Shown: piece after piece, positions 21,650-32,253 of the stretch
How the letters are laid out: every line of letters starts with the position of its first letter
Position numbering within the stretch: position 1 is the first letter of the stretch
Source: Amborella trichopoda
Lineage: Eukaryota > Streptophyta > Magnoliopsida > Amborellales > Amborellaceae
Length of the DNA stretch: 64,000 nucleotides
Assembly: GCF_000471905.2 (NCBI RefSeq)
Contig: NW_006497083.1
Span: 1,028,429 to 1,092,428, forward strand
Direction: 5' to 3'
Translations under genes and position numbers: made by a program
The notes under the pieces: model-generated
The model's database searches: none
What the model was told of the DNA's origin: nothing
Seen by the model: only the letters and a program-made list of their open reading frames with translations

Positions 21650-22560
21650 GGAAAAGTAATAAGGAAAAATACCACCAAGGCAAAAAGAGCTACTAGTGTA
21701 TTGGAAATCATTCATAGTGACATATGTGGACCTATGAATGTGACCACTAAAAGTGAAAAAAAGATATTTTATCTCTTTTATAGATGACCACTCGCGATAT
21801 GATCATGTGTACCTTATTCATACAAAATCATAAGCCCTAGAAAAATTCAAAGAATATAAGGCCCAAGTAGAAAATCAAACCAATCTGAAAATTAAAGTCC
21901 TTCGAACCGATGGAGGTGTGGAATATTCATCTAATCTTTTCAAATAATTATGCTTTGAAAATGGAATCATCCGTCAGTATACTATACCTTATACTTCTAA
22001 ACAAAATAGTGTAGCTGAGAGAAGGAATAGGATCTCAATGGAAATAGTAAGGAGTATGATGGGGCATACAAATCTCTCATTGGAGTTTTAGGGAGAAGCC
22101 GTATTAACGACATGTTACATCCTTAACCAAACTTCCACAAAAGCTGCCTCACTTACTCCTCACGAAATTTTCACAGGTCGTACTCCCTCCCTTGAACACC
22201 TAAAAGTTTGGGGTTGCTGAGCCCATGTTCTTATCCCACATCAAAGTAGAACCAAATTGCAACCTAAAACTGTCAAATCCATTTTCATCGGTTACCCAAA
22301 TCATAGTAAGAGGTATCGATTCTACAACTTTGAAACAGGTACGGTTATTGAAAGCTGCGATGCTCACTTCTTCGAGGAAGAGTTCTTTGAAGCAAGGGTG
22401 AGTAGAAAATAAGCCAACTTTTATGAGGAGGCCAAAAATAATGATGTAGTTCGAGATCTTGAACTTGAAACTTCTAAACCAACCCAACCTGTTCTTGAAC
22501 TCCCTAAAGAAAGTGAACATTTACCTGAACCAAGACAAAGTAACCGAGTCAGTAGACCAC
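21650..22560 (+). pseudogene. Copia B integrase, broken
   Basis: The frames are shattered but recognisable: I-H-S-D-I-C-G-P at about 21711-21733 (first catalytic Asp), R-T-D-G-G near 21905 (second Asp), Q-N-S-V-A-E-R-R-N near 22003 (catalytic Glu), and the G-Y-P region near 22290. Many stops separate them (for example TAA after the second Asp region near 21946 and TAG near 22090). Integrase would insert the DNA copy into the chromosome. Confidence 0.82.
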
Positions 22561-22619
22561 CTCTTTACCTAGAACATTTTGCCTACCTTAGAGAACATTT
22601 GATAAGGTTGGGGAAGATC

Positions 22620-24035
22620 CAGATTCAGAACCTATAACTCACCATGAAGCCTTGGCCTGTCTGGAAAATGAATACTGGGTAGAAGTAAAAGATGAGTATG
22701 CTTCCATGTATGGGAATTAGTACCTCTATCTCAAAAACGTAAGGTCATTGGTTGTAAGTGGATTTTCAAGAAAAAATTGAACTTTGAAGGGAAAATAGAA
22801 AAATCCAAAGCTAGGTTGGTTGCAATACCCAGAAAGAAGGAATAGATTATGAGGAAACTTTTTCCCCTGTTGCCAAATTTCCATCCATCCGAATCTTTAT
22901 AGCTATAACAGCCCAATTTGACTTTGAGGTTCAACAAATGGATGTCAAAACAGCCTTTTTAAATAGAGATTTAGAAGAAAAATTTTACATGACCCAACCT
23001 GAGGGATTTGAGAAGAAAGGGAAAGAGAACCTATTATACAAACTTAATAAATCCGTTTATGGCCTGAAACAAGCATCGCGACAATGGTATATAAAATTTC
23101 AAGAGACCCTTGCTCTTGTAAGGTTCTCCACAAATAATGAGGATATTGCATATATCAATAGGTCAGTAGGACGGATGTTGTCTTTATATCATTATATGTG
23201 GATGATATGTTAATTGTTAGTAGCTTAATTGCCCTAATAGTAGAGACGAAAAATTTCCTTGCACAACACTTCGATATGAAGGATCTTGGAGAAGCTTCGT
23301 ATGTGTTGAGCATCAAGATAATAAGAAACATGAGAGAGAAGACTATCCAACTTTCCCAAGCAACCTATTGTAAGAGGATTTTGGAAAAGTTTGATATGAG
23401 TATGTGTAAGCCCATGTCAACCCCAATTAACAAAAAGACGAAGCTTAGTAATAAGATGTGTCCTACCGAAGACATGGATATAAGAGCTATGGAGAGAGTA
23501 TCATACAGAAACGTAGTTGGGTCCCTTATGTATGCCATGATGGGAACAAGGCCTGACTTATGCTTCGTCGTGACTCTGGTGAGCCGTTTCCAAAGTAATC
23601 CAGGAGACGAGCATTGGAAAGCTGTAAAAAGAATTCTCAGCTATTTAAAGGGGACCATGAACTATGCGCTCACATATAAAGGAGGGGACTGAAATTGCAA
23701 TAGAGGGATATTCAGATGCAAGCTCTCTCGCAGATCCAGATGATGCGAAGTCTACATCTGGGTATGTGTTTATGCTTGGAGGGGGTGCAGTTTATTGAAA
23801 GTCAAAGAAACAAGATATTGTGGCCTTGTCCACAATGGAATCTGAGTATGTGGCATGCTGTCTAGCAGCCAAGGAGGCCGTGTGGATTAAGAATTTTCTT
23901 AATCAACTTAATTTTCATCCTGTACATTATGAGGTTGTGAGAATTTTCTGCGACAATACTGCGGCTATTTGTGTCTCTAAGGAGCCTCGGTTCACAAGAA
24001 CTCCAAGCATATTAAGCATTATTTTTATTACTTGA
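22620..24035 (+). pseudogene. Copia B reverse transcriptase and RNase H, broken
   Basis: RT motifs are V-K-T-A-F-L-N-R-D-L-E-E (about 22944-22980), Y-G-L-K-Q-A-S-R (about 23058-23080) and YVDDM (23195-23209). The connection G-S-L-M-Y-A-M-M-G-T-R-P-D (about 23520-23560) is followed by R-I-L-S-Y-L-K-G-T. RNase H follows at about 23690-24035 with S-T-M-E-S-E-Y-V-A and C-D-N-T-A-A-I. Frames change at about 22720, 22830, 23195, 23690 and 23800. Confidence 0.88.
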
Positions 24036-24198
24036 GAAATGAAGTGAGATTAAAAGAGATCGAGATCAGCAACATATCTACATATTTGATTATTGCAGAC
24101 CTTCTGACTAAGGGAGTTGTCCCTAATGTTTTTATAAGACATGTGAGAGAGATGGGGATGAGAGAAAGTGAGGAAAAGAGAATGTAAGTCCTTCAAAG

Positions 24199-24211
24199 GC
24201 CAAGTGGGAGA
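24199..24211 (+). other. Copia B polypurine tract
   Basis: GCCAAGTGGGAGA directly precedes the 3' LTR start TGTTGGG. This is the usual copia polypurine primer for plus-strand DNA synthesis. Confidence 0.75.
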
Positions 24212-26116
24212 TGTTGGGTTTATGTGACCTTAAAAGGCCTTATGAGTGTGTATTGAAATACTTTTATTATAGTGAAACATAAACTCAGTGGGAGTGTGGT
24301 CTCTTGAGAACCATACTAAGCAAATGATGTTTGCTTATACTGGACTGTGCTTATCGGTCTGGGCCAGTCGGCTGAAAAACCCCAGGTACCTAAGCACAAA
24401 GAATTAACCGATGAGGGTTTTTGGTTAGCCCTTGATAAGGTTGGAGCTTATGCCTAAATGAGTGAACCAAGGGACTGTGTGACCCTTGTGTGTAATAGTA
24501 GACCTACTGAGATGAGGACGGGGATCAAAACCTCATCCATGTTCCATCACATGGCATGCATATTGATAGATCGTTCGGGAAAGCCAAATATCTACCTTTG
24601 GGTGAAGCGCATGTATGTACGAGAGATACCCCTATGCGCCATAGAGCTATGGTCGCATCAGGTCGTGGTGACCTTGACTCGTCTCTAGGGGAGGACCTGT
24701 AATCCAAAGACTGGGATTACGACCTCTTGATTCATCAACCTAACTTTGGTGACCTGCTAATAAGCTCCTACTTGGACTGTGGGTCATAAGAAACACTGAG
24801 TCGGTTCAATAAAACTAGTGTGGTCTATAGTTCACAGTTGAAGGTGGAGTACCCCACAATTACAGATTGAATTCCTAAAACCATATGGATCATTTTCCCA
24901 TCATATTCATTTAATTGTGTTCATTTTATTATTTAAATTATTTTAGTTTTATTATTTGAATTTTTATGAATCTCTCAATATTTTAATTATGGTTTTTGGA
25001 CATATAAAAATACAGTTATTGTTTATTACAAAGTTATAAAAATTCAAATATATATTAATTTGGTTAATTTAATTTTTAAAAAAAATTATAAAATTCTATG
25101 GGGGCCCAAAGTGCACATAGGCCCACCATGTGGCATGTGGGTGGGGGCCCCTACCCCTTGGATTCTCTTGTTGCTTTCTGTTCAAGTTTATTAAATATAG
25201 TAACTTTGATTTGTGGCATGTGGTCAAATTTTGGAAGGAACATATTGACCTTATCTTATTTGGTAGTATTTATTTGCTTGATAATTATTGACATATCCTT
25301 ATGGAATATGTGACATGGATCATGCATTTTTATGGAATGCATGATATTTATTTTATTTAAATATATTGATGGGAAAATGGTTTAAGGAAAGCGGGATAAT
25401 GGTCCAAGCATCTTCTATAATGTTGATGGTCTATCTATGAAATGGATGGCTCAGATCTCTCACCCCACAAGTCACATTGATCAACAGTCTAGATTCAATC
25501 TCATAAAAAAGGCAAACTATGGAAAAACCTTAAGAAACCCTAAACCTAAATATCCACTATAAATAGGGATGTTCTCCTCCCAATCTCTACAAACAACCTC
25601 TCTCTCTCTCTTCTCTCTCTTAGAGGGGCACGCCCCACTCTCTCTCCTCTATATTTCTCTCTCCAAAACCTTAGGTAGTACTTTCTCTCCTCTCTAGACG
25701 TAAGTTAATTTTAACGTTTAAAAATATTATAGGGGAGCTTTAGTTAATTTTGGAGGTTATGGTTTACTAGAGATTTTAAAGGGTAGTTACCTAGTTTGGC
25801 GAAATCAACTATCACAGTTCAAGATTGAAGCTAAACCACAGATCCCTTGCTATTGGATGTGGTGACTCGGTATGGGTATAAAAAGCCCGGTTGAGGTAAT
25901 CTCCGGTATCTTTTCTTTTATTTGTTTGTTCTTTATTTTATATTATCAAGCACAGTATTAGGTTTTATTGATGTGTTATTTATTTTTGTAATTCCTATTG
26001 TTTGTAATAAGACCATCTGTGAGTGATCTTGTTGCCAAAATTATAATGGGTGATTATTATTATTAAAAAAAAAAATTGTATTTCCCCAGCAAAAGATCAC
26101 ATAGATCTTTCTTTCA
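24212..26116 (+). repeat. 3' LTR of copia B (1.9 kb)
   Basis: It starts TGTTGGGTTTATGTGAC and ends ..CTTTCTTTCA at 26116, aligning with the 5' LTR apart from the deletion noted there. It carries a TATA motif at 25556-25567. Unlike a normal 3' LTR it is not followed by host DNA but by another primer-binding site. Confidence 0.92.
25556..25567 (+). promoter_or_regulatory. TATA box of copia B 3' LTR
   Basis: ACTATAAATAGG, the same position and context as in the 5' LTR. If active it would drive transcription rightward into the LINE remnant. Confidence 0.6.
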
Positions 26117-26309
26117 TTGGTATCAGAACAAGTTTTACTTGATTGCTATTAGGAGTATTTTCTTATTGATGTGTTATTTATTTTTGGAATTTCTATTGTT
26201 TGTAGTAAGACCATTTGTAAATGATCGTGTTGCCAAAATTATAAGGGATGATTATTATTTAAAAAAAAAAAAACTATATTTCTTCGGCAAAAGATCACAT
26301 AGGCTTTCA
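26117..26309 (+). repeat. Extra primer-binding site plus truncated LTR tail
   Basis: After the 3' LTR the sequence repeats the element's own start: TTGGTATCAGAACAAG (primer-binding site) and about 45 bases of gag leader up to GTATTTTCTTATT. It then jumps into the last ~147 bases of an LTR (TGATGTGTTATTTATTTTTG ... GGCTTTCA, 26163-26309). The GTATT target duplication follows this second tail, so the tail is the original right end of the insertion. Confidence 0.88.
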
Positions 26310-26314
26310 GTATT

Positions 26315-27569
26315 TAGTGTTATATTGAGTAGGGTAATGAAGAGGGGGGCTCTTAAAAGGTTTTCGGGTGGCTAGGTCTCATTTTCAATAGACCGATGAT
26401 ACGTTGATTTTTTTGTGATATGGAGCCCAATCAAGTTATCAGGGTACTTGAGATGCTAAAAAGCAGTATTGCAATTTAAAGTGAATCTGGGTAAGACAAT
26501 TTTGGTAGGTATCTCTTCTCAAACTAAGTGGATTGATAATTTGAGGAGTCTATTAGGAAGTAAGGTGGATGAATTTCTAAATAAATATTTGGGAATGCCT
26601 ATATCGAGATTACCTAGACCAATACGGTACATAGATTCACAACTAAGTTGGATTTATAAAAGGCCAAGTATTTTTTTCTAAGAAGAAGAATTACGTTAAT
26701 TAAGTCCACAATTTCAAATTTATATATCTATTTTATATCCTTATTGGCAAATTCTAAATTTGTGAGAAATCTCAAGCAACAAATGAAGAACTTTCTTTAG
26801 GGAGGGGATAATAATGTAAAAAAAATTTATTTGGTTAGTTGGGATAAAGTATGCTCACTAGTTAAAAGATGGAGGCCTAGGCATGAGAAGATTGAGACTA
26901 ATGAACAAAACCAGCTTGATGAAATAGTAGTGCAGTACAGTTGTTAAAGGGTACTAATGGTGAAATATGGTGTAGGTTCATAGTATCGGTTAATTGGGCT
27001 TGGGAGAAGTAGGGATACTTCCATGATTTCGAGAGGGATGTTATCTTGTAAGCAGTTGTTCTCAAGAAACTCTAGATAGTTTATTAGAAGATGGTTAAGG
27101 TTTTATTTTGGAATCATAAAGGGTTTGTGACACACCATTAAGATTTCAATTTCCTTATTTATGTTGCATATCGAGTTTTTGTGCCATTGACATGGGAGAT
27201 AAGGTGGTAGGGAATGGATTTGATACCACATAGGAGATTCGTGGTCAATATAATAGTGTCTGAGATGTAGTCATCAAAAAGTTTTGCTCTTTGTTTGATA
27301 TTATGTAGATCTCTGTAGATTTGGAGGATGGGATCATGTGGGAGGAGTCTCATGGGAGTTAGATTTTGATACCTTTTTGTTATATAACGATAAGAGTTGA
27401 GAGGTGCAAAGGCGTTGAAATGGCCCGTTTCCCATAAAATATGTTCCTCTCGGTGCTTAGTTTGGGTAGAATGTTGATGATAGATCGACTTTGGAGAAGA
27501 GGGTGTATTACTGTCAATATTTCTATGACGTGTTAAATTATTGAAGAGGATAGAAATCATCTTTTCTTA
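26315..27569 (+). pseudogene. L1-like LINE I, RT C-terminal part
   Basis: Continuation of the LINE cut by copia B. Readable parts are R-V-M-K-R-G-A-L near 26335, D-D-T-L-I-F near 26395 (RT catalytic region, first residues altered), V-N-L-G-K-T-I-L-V-G-I at about 26475-26505, and K-Y-L-G-M-P-I near 26585. The Y-x-G-G-L-G-M-R segment lies near 26870. Further on, E-D-R-N-H-L-F-L at about 27545-27569 starts the C-terminal zinc-binding (zf-RVT) part. Stops and frameshifts are frequent. Confidence 0.82.
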
Positions 27570-29131
27570 GGGCCTGTTTGGGTACATGGATTTAAGGCAT
27601 GGATTCTTAATATCTTGGATATTGTCAAAATCCACCGTTTGGATTGTTTAATGACTAGGACACTTAAAATCAGGAAAATCGAAACCATGGAAATAAGACT
27701 ACTTTTCCATAATTTCATTTCCACACCAAAACCAGTTTTTTTGCATTTCCAAGGCCCATGGATTTTACTTGTTAAGCATTTGGTAGGTATGAAAATTTTA
27801 GAGAGAGAAAGTAACTAAATTTTTTAGAGAGAAACTGTACCAAAATTTTAACAAAAAAAACTATATCAAATTTTAACTTTTAGAGAGAGAAAGTATGTTA
27901 AAATTTTAGAGAGAGAAAGTACCAAATTGTTTAGAGATATGAACTATCTCAAATTTTAACTTTCAGAGAGAAAGTATGTTAAAATTTTAGAGAGAGAAAG
28001 TATGTTAAGATTTTAGAGAGAGAAAGTATGAAAATTTTTTACAGAGATAAACTATCTCAAATTTTTAGTTTTAGAGAGAAACTATCGCATTTTAGAGAGA
28101 GAAAGTACATGTAAATTTTTAGAGAGAGAAACTATCTAAATTTTTTAGAGAGAGAAACTATTTTAAAATTTTTAGAGAGAGAAACAATTTTATATTTTAA
28201 TTTTTAAAGAGATAAACTATATCAAATTTTAGAGAGAGTACCTAAAAAGTTTTAAAAATTGAAACTATCTCAAAAAAAAATTTAGAGAGAGAAACTATTC
28301 TTAAAACTGTAGAGAGAGAAAGTATTCTTAAACTTTTAAAGAGAAACTATTATAAATTTTAGTAAGAGAAACAGCCAAAAAAATTTAGAGAGAGAAATAT
28401 CTCGTTTTTTAGATAGAGAAACTATCTCGAATTTTGAGTTTTACATCGAAACTATCTCGAATTTAGAATTCTAGAAAGAGAAAATATATTAAAATTTGAG
28501 AAATAAAAATTATATCAAATTTTAGAGAGAAAAACTACCTAAAATTTTTTAAAAGAACTTTCTCAAAAATTTTGGAGAGAGAAACTATTGCAAAATTTAT
28601 ATTTTAGAGAGAAAAATGTATATTAAAATTTTCAAGAGATAAACTATATCAAATTTTAAATAGAGAAAGTACAAGAAATTTTTAGAGAGAGAAACTATCT
28701 CAAAAAAATTTAGCGAGAGAAATTATCTCAAAATTTAAGTTTTAGAGAGAGAAAATATCTCAAATTTTAAACTTTAGAGAGAGAAAGTATATCAAGGTTT
28801 AGAGAAACACTATATCAAATTTTAAAGAGAGAAACTATTTCAAAATTTTAGAGAGAAACTATCTTCAACTTGAAATTTTAGAGAGAGAGAGAAAGCATCT
28901 TAAAATTTAAGAGAGTAACTATATCAAATTTTAGAGAGATAAATTGTATCAGGTTTTGTTACAAAATAATTGACATAGAAGTGATTGCAAGGAATCTAGG
29001 AATTTTGTATAGTTTATCCAAACAAGAGATTTGAGGAATCCATGACAAAAATCCTTGATATTCAAAATCCATAGATTTCCTTGGATTTCAAATATTTAAT
29101 ATTCCTAATTTTTTCCTATCCAAACGGGCCC
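27570..29131. mobile_element. TIR element with internal GA-rich minisatellite, inserted in LINE I
   Basis: The ends are GGGCCTGTTTGGGTACATGG on the left and, inverted, GGGCCCGTTTGGATAGG on the right. The flanking TTA duplications (27567-27569 and 29132-29134) fit PIF/Harbinger. Removing the element with one TTA restores the LINE reading H-L-F-L-R-C-P-F-A-L-E-I-W. The 1.56-kb element has no transposase; most of it is a degenerate tandem repeat (27792-28945). It is a large non-autonomous element. Confidence 0.82.
27792..28945 (+). repeat. Degenerate GA-rich minisatellite
   Basis: About 35-40 copies of a unit near 30 bases, consensus like TTTTAGAGAGAGAAACTATCT followed by CAAAT. Units vary in length and carry many substitutions. 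The array is strand-asymmetric (purine-rich plus strand) and stays within the TIR element. Confidence 0.88.
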
Positions 29132-29320
29132 TTAAGGTGCCCTTTGCTTTGGAAATTTGGACATACGCTTTCGACATGATGGGAGTCAGTATTATGCTAC
29201 CGGCTAGATACCATTTTTCTTTGGACCTCCTCAATATCCCTAATCTTCCTAAATTTTGGTATCATCATTTAGAAAGAATTTCTGGTAGCCATTTTTTGGG
29301 AAGTGTGAAAAGGGTATAAA
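29132..29320 (+). pseudogene. L1-like LINE I, C-terminal fragment
   Basis: An open plus-strand stretch reads R-C-P-F-A-L-E-I-W-T-Y-A-F-D-M-M-G-V, the end of the LINE zinc-binding domain that follows H-L-F-L across the TIR insertion. It loses similarity around 29250-29320. No RNase H domain follows here, so this LINE is truncated or cut by the repeat that begins near 29390. Confidence 0.75.
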
Positions 29321-29389
29321 AACAAAACTTTTTGAAGGATATTTGCTTGATGTGTATAAAAAATAAAACCATATGTTTATGCTTTGATC

Positions 29390-30420
29390 TGCGCAGATCT
29401 ATGGGTGAGATCAACTCAAATCTTTGCAAAACTGAGTTAAATTGTGATAAGATAAAAAAAGTGTGGTCGCTCAAATTATGGGCCCAAGCATGACACAGAT
29501 CTATTTGGATCTAAGTCTTTTTTGGGTCCACTGGCAGCGCCAGCATCTAGATCTGTGTACTTTGCTTTAAAAACTCTTTGAAGCTTTAAAAATCAATAAA
29601 TAATAGAAAATATAAAAAAAACTTAATTAAAAATTAAAATTAACTAAATTAAAAGAAATGGATACTTACATCTGAGAACTCGAAACTTAGAGTTTCGGGC
29701 TTGGATCAGGCCGCTCTTCTGACTTGCGCCACCAACTCATTTTGGATGTCTTATGCTTACTAGAATTGGTAGATCTAAGGTTCTTTGGCTTAAATCTAGG
29801 GTTACTAAGGCAGGGGAAAAGCTCGGGATTTTTAGGTAGCGTCCATTTAGGCTTTTGTGAGGGCTTAGGATGGACATTATTTAGTTTTCTTAAGTTTTTG
29901 GGATCTTCTAAGGTAGCATTAGATTCTTTTGGGACTTTTCTTATTTTTTTGGATTTTTTTCGGATTTTTTCGGATTGCTTTGATTTATCCCAATTGAAAA
30001 ATCCTATTACTACATCATCAAGCCGCCCTTGGGCCCAACGGGCTGTACAATGAGGGCCTAGGTACACGCCTGACAAGCTCCGTGTCGGGTGGGTCTCCCG
30101 GGCCCATTACACATGCACTTATATGTGGGCAGAGACTAAATTGTTATTTTATTAAAAAATTCCCCCGGGCTTTAACTTTCTAATCGTAAGTCCGATTCGG
30201 GCGATTCTTAGACTGTTAGAAAGCTCTCAAGGTCTACTATAGGTTGGGATATGGTTTGGGTAGGTTTGGGATAATTTTACTAACTCTAGATTGCCTATTA
30301 TCAAGTACGGTTTTCGTGATCCTTTGGCCTCAAAATCGAGGTTTTTAGGAATTCCCTTAGCCAAAATTTCTAAGGAGGTATGTACAATCGCCCCTATTTA
30401 ACATTCACTTGGGGTACCAA
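29390..30420 (+). repeat. Unclassified repeat region X2
   Basis: A diverged second copy of the blocks described for 15600-18040, in the same orientation. Landmarks are CACTGGCAGCGCCAG near 29530, GAGTTTCGGGCTTGGATCAG at about 29691 and CCAAAATTTCTAAGGAGGTA near 30362. The 109- and 129-codon open frames on the two strands here match no domain I recognise and are probably fortuitous. Confidence 0.42.
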
Positions 30421-31430
30421 GTGAATGACAAAGAGTAGACCCTTGAGACATGATAGGAAGGAAAAACTTTGTAAGGGATCATTCTTTTAAATGACCAGTA
30501 CCCTTTGGTAGGCGATACACCGATAGATATTTTTGATCCGCAAAACATCTAACTGACACTGTTATCTTTGAGTCAGTGGAGTTGAGAGCTCTCCAACAAT
30601 CAAGATCTGAAGTGACAGGCAATACGAACCATGTTATCTTTGAGCCGGTGACACTTCTTGTTGTAGTCACCCTAATGCAACCTGAAAGGCTGCCAGTGAA
30701 GCCATCTTCAACTTTAGTCATTTTTCTTAGGGTCTAGTTCTCCAATCGAATGGGATTCTGATTTGGAAGAATTAATGAGATGATGAATTGCTGGCTAGTT
30801 GAACTTCTTGGTTCGCCTTGGATTCTAATTCTTGGTGTCCACAAGTTCAGACTTTTAATTTGGGAACCTATGGGTTGGTATTTGGTTTTCTTAAGGTTTG
30901 TAAGCATGGCAATCTGGGATTTGATAGTGGTGAAAACATCATATCTAAGCCTCCATGAAACTCCTTCTTTTTAAAAAATATTTTAGAAAGTTTTGAAGAT
31001 TCATAGGAATTTGAAATAAATACGGTTTTGAGCTACGTTTTAATCAAAGAAATTGAATTTTTTAAAAACTTCACATAACATATAGGAAAATTTTTGAAGA
31101 TGGATGATAAATTCAAAAAAACAGGTTTGGTAAGAAGTTTAGGTTCATGCTACCATGGAGCTCTCTCTTTTCTTTTTACTTTTTTATTTTTTTCCTTTTT
31201 TTCCACAAATTCATTTGTGGAAAGTGATTCACATAATGCAATTAGAAGGTTTTATTGAGGACAAATGGTGCCTTGAACATTGAGATCAGTGTGCAAACAA
31301 ATTGTGGATAATTGTACAACGTTGAATATCTCCTTCGATTTGTGACATGAATATCTAATTTGATCACATTTATAGTGAGATTGATTTTGTAGCATAACAA
31401 CTTGCCAAATGAGGCAATTCAATTCCTATA
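30421..31430. other. Unassigned, no gene recognised
   Basis: A GTTATCTTTGAG(T/C)C(A/G)GTG motif occurs twice (about 30561 and 30634). The minus strand has an 80-codon open frame (30721-30479) without recognisable motifs. A poly(T) run around 31165-31205 precedes the Harbinger element. Confidence 0.4.
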
Positions 31431-31599
31431 TTAGGGGCGTGTTTGATAACTGGAAATGTCTTCCTAGACTTTGAGAACTTCTAAGTTTGTGTTTGATAAA
31501 AAAATTGAACTTCAAAGAAAACTTCAATGGATTGTTCCATGTTCCAATATTCTTGGAACTTTGTTTTGTGAACCCCCGCCCGATAACCCTAGCTCCATT

Positions 31600-31780
31600 T
31601 CGCAGCCGAGAGAAGCAAGTTCTCCGCCACCATCTCTTCACAGAGGTTTGAACTCTCTCTCCGCCATCTCTTCACGGAGGTTCGAACTCTCTCTCCGCCA
31701 TCTCTCAGAGCTCGCGGTTCGCAGATAGCGCTCTGTCTACCATCTCTCACACAGGTTTGAGCTCTCTCACTCAAGCTTGG
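31600..31780 (+). repeat. Short CTCTCTCCGCC-type repeats in Harbinger leader
   Basis: Three to four imperfect copies of about 38 bases (CCGCCATCTCTTCAC.GAGGTT) lie in a pyrimidine-rich, GC-richer stretch near the left end. This is probably the transposon's promoter or 5' leader region. Confidence 0.55.
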
Positions 31781-32031
31781 TGGAAGCTATAGGTTTTAAA
31801 TATTTGGCAAAAGCCCTAAATTTGGCAAAAGCCCTAAATCTGTGGTGGAAGTTGTAGGGTTTAAATTTTTGGCCAAAGCCCTAAATTTGTCTCTGACTTA
31901 TTGTAAAAGTTCTAAATTTTCAAATAGTTTTTTGTTTTTTAATTATCTTCTCTTTTTTAATCATTTGTGTAGTTCTATGGCTTTCTATTTCTTTATTAGT
32001 TATGCAATATTGATTTTTATTTTCTTGGTTT

Positions 32032-32253
32032 GAGTTTTTCGATTCATTATCTGAACTGTGGTTTGTTTAGCTATGATGATAGAGAATAATAGGATCTCCA
32101 TGATAGTTTTTTCCAATTAGGGAAAAGTGCTGTATATATTTGCTTTCGGACTGATTGTAAGAAATGAATGAAAACTCTTTTCAAGAGAAAAACGAATAAA
32201 ATTTAGCATGTTGAAAAACAATGGTCACTGCAACCTCAGCATGTATTAGTTCT
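32032..32253 (+). repeat. Left 220-bp direct repeat in Harbinger element
   Basis: It contains GATAGAGAATAATAGGATCT and CAACCTCAGCATGTATTAGT and aligns over its whole length with 37098-37318, in the same orientation, with scattered substitutions. The pair brackets both transposon genes. Confidence 0.85.

Larger units (their letters stand above)
18543..26309 (+). mobile_element. Ty1/copia LTR retrotransposon B, inserted in LINE I
   Basis: Full element of the same family as copia A, flanked by the 5-bp duplication GTATT (18538-18542 and 26310-26314). Removing the element and one GTATT restores the LINE reading L-M-A-E-V-F-S-V-I-L. The order is LTR, primer-binding site, gag, protease, integrase, RT, RNase H, polypurine tract, LTR. 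An unexpected extra segment (26117-26309) with a second primer-binding site and LTR tail precedes the right-hand duplication. Frames carry multiple breaks, so the element is not autonomous. Confidence 0.95.

Noticed and set aside
26076-26375. 99-codon frame crossing the copia B right end
   Set aside because: It joins LTR tail sequence to the LINE fragment R-V-M-K-R-G-A-L; only the last part is meaningful as LINE coding.
27792-28945. CRISPR-like array
   Set aside because: Units are degenerate, contiguous and without unique spacers; this is a plant minisatellite.
29687-30076. 129- and 109-codon overlapping frames on opposite strands
   Set aside because: They lie in the X2 repeat, have no recognisable motif and no counterpart in the X1 copy, so chance is likelier than a gene.
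30479-30721. 80-codon minus-strand frame with a duplicated GTTATCTTTGAG motif
   Set aside because: I cannot link the protein to any family; short and in unclassified DNA.
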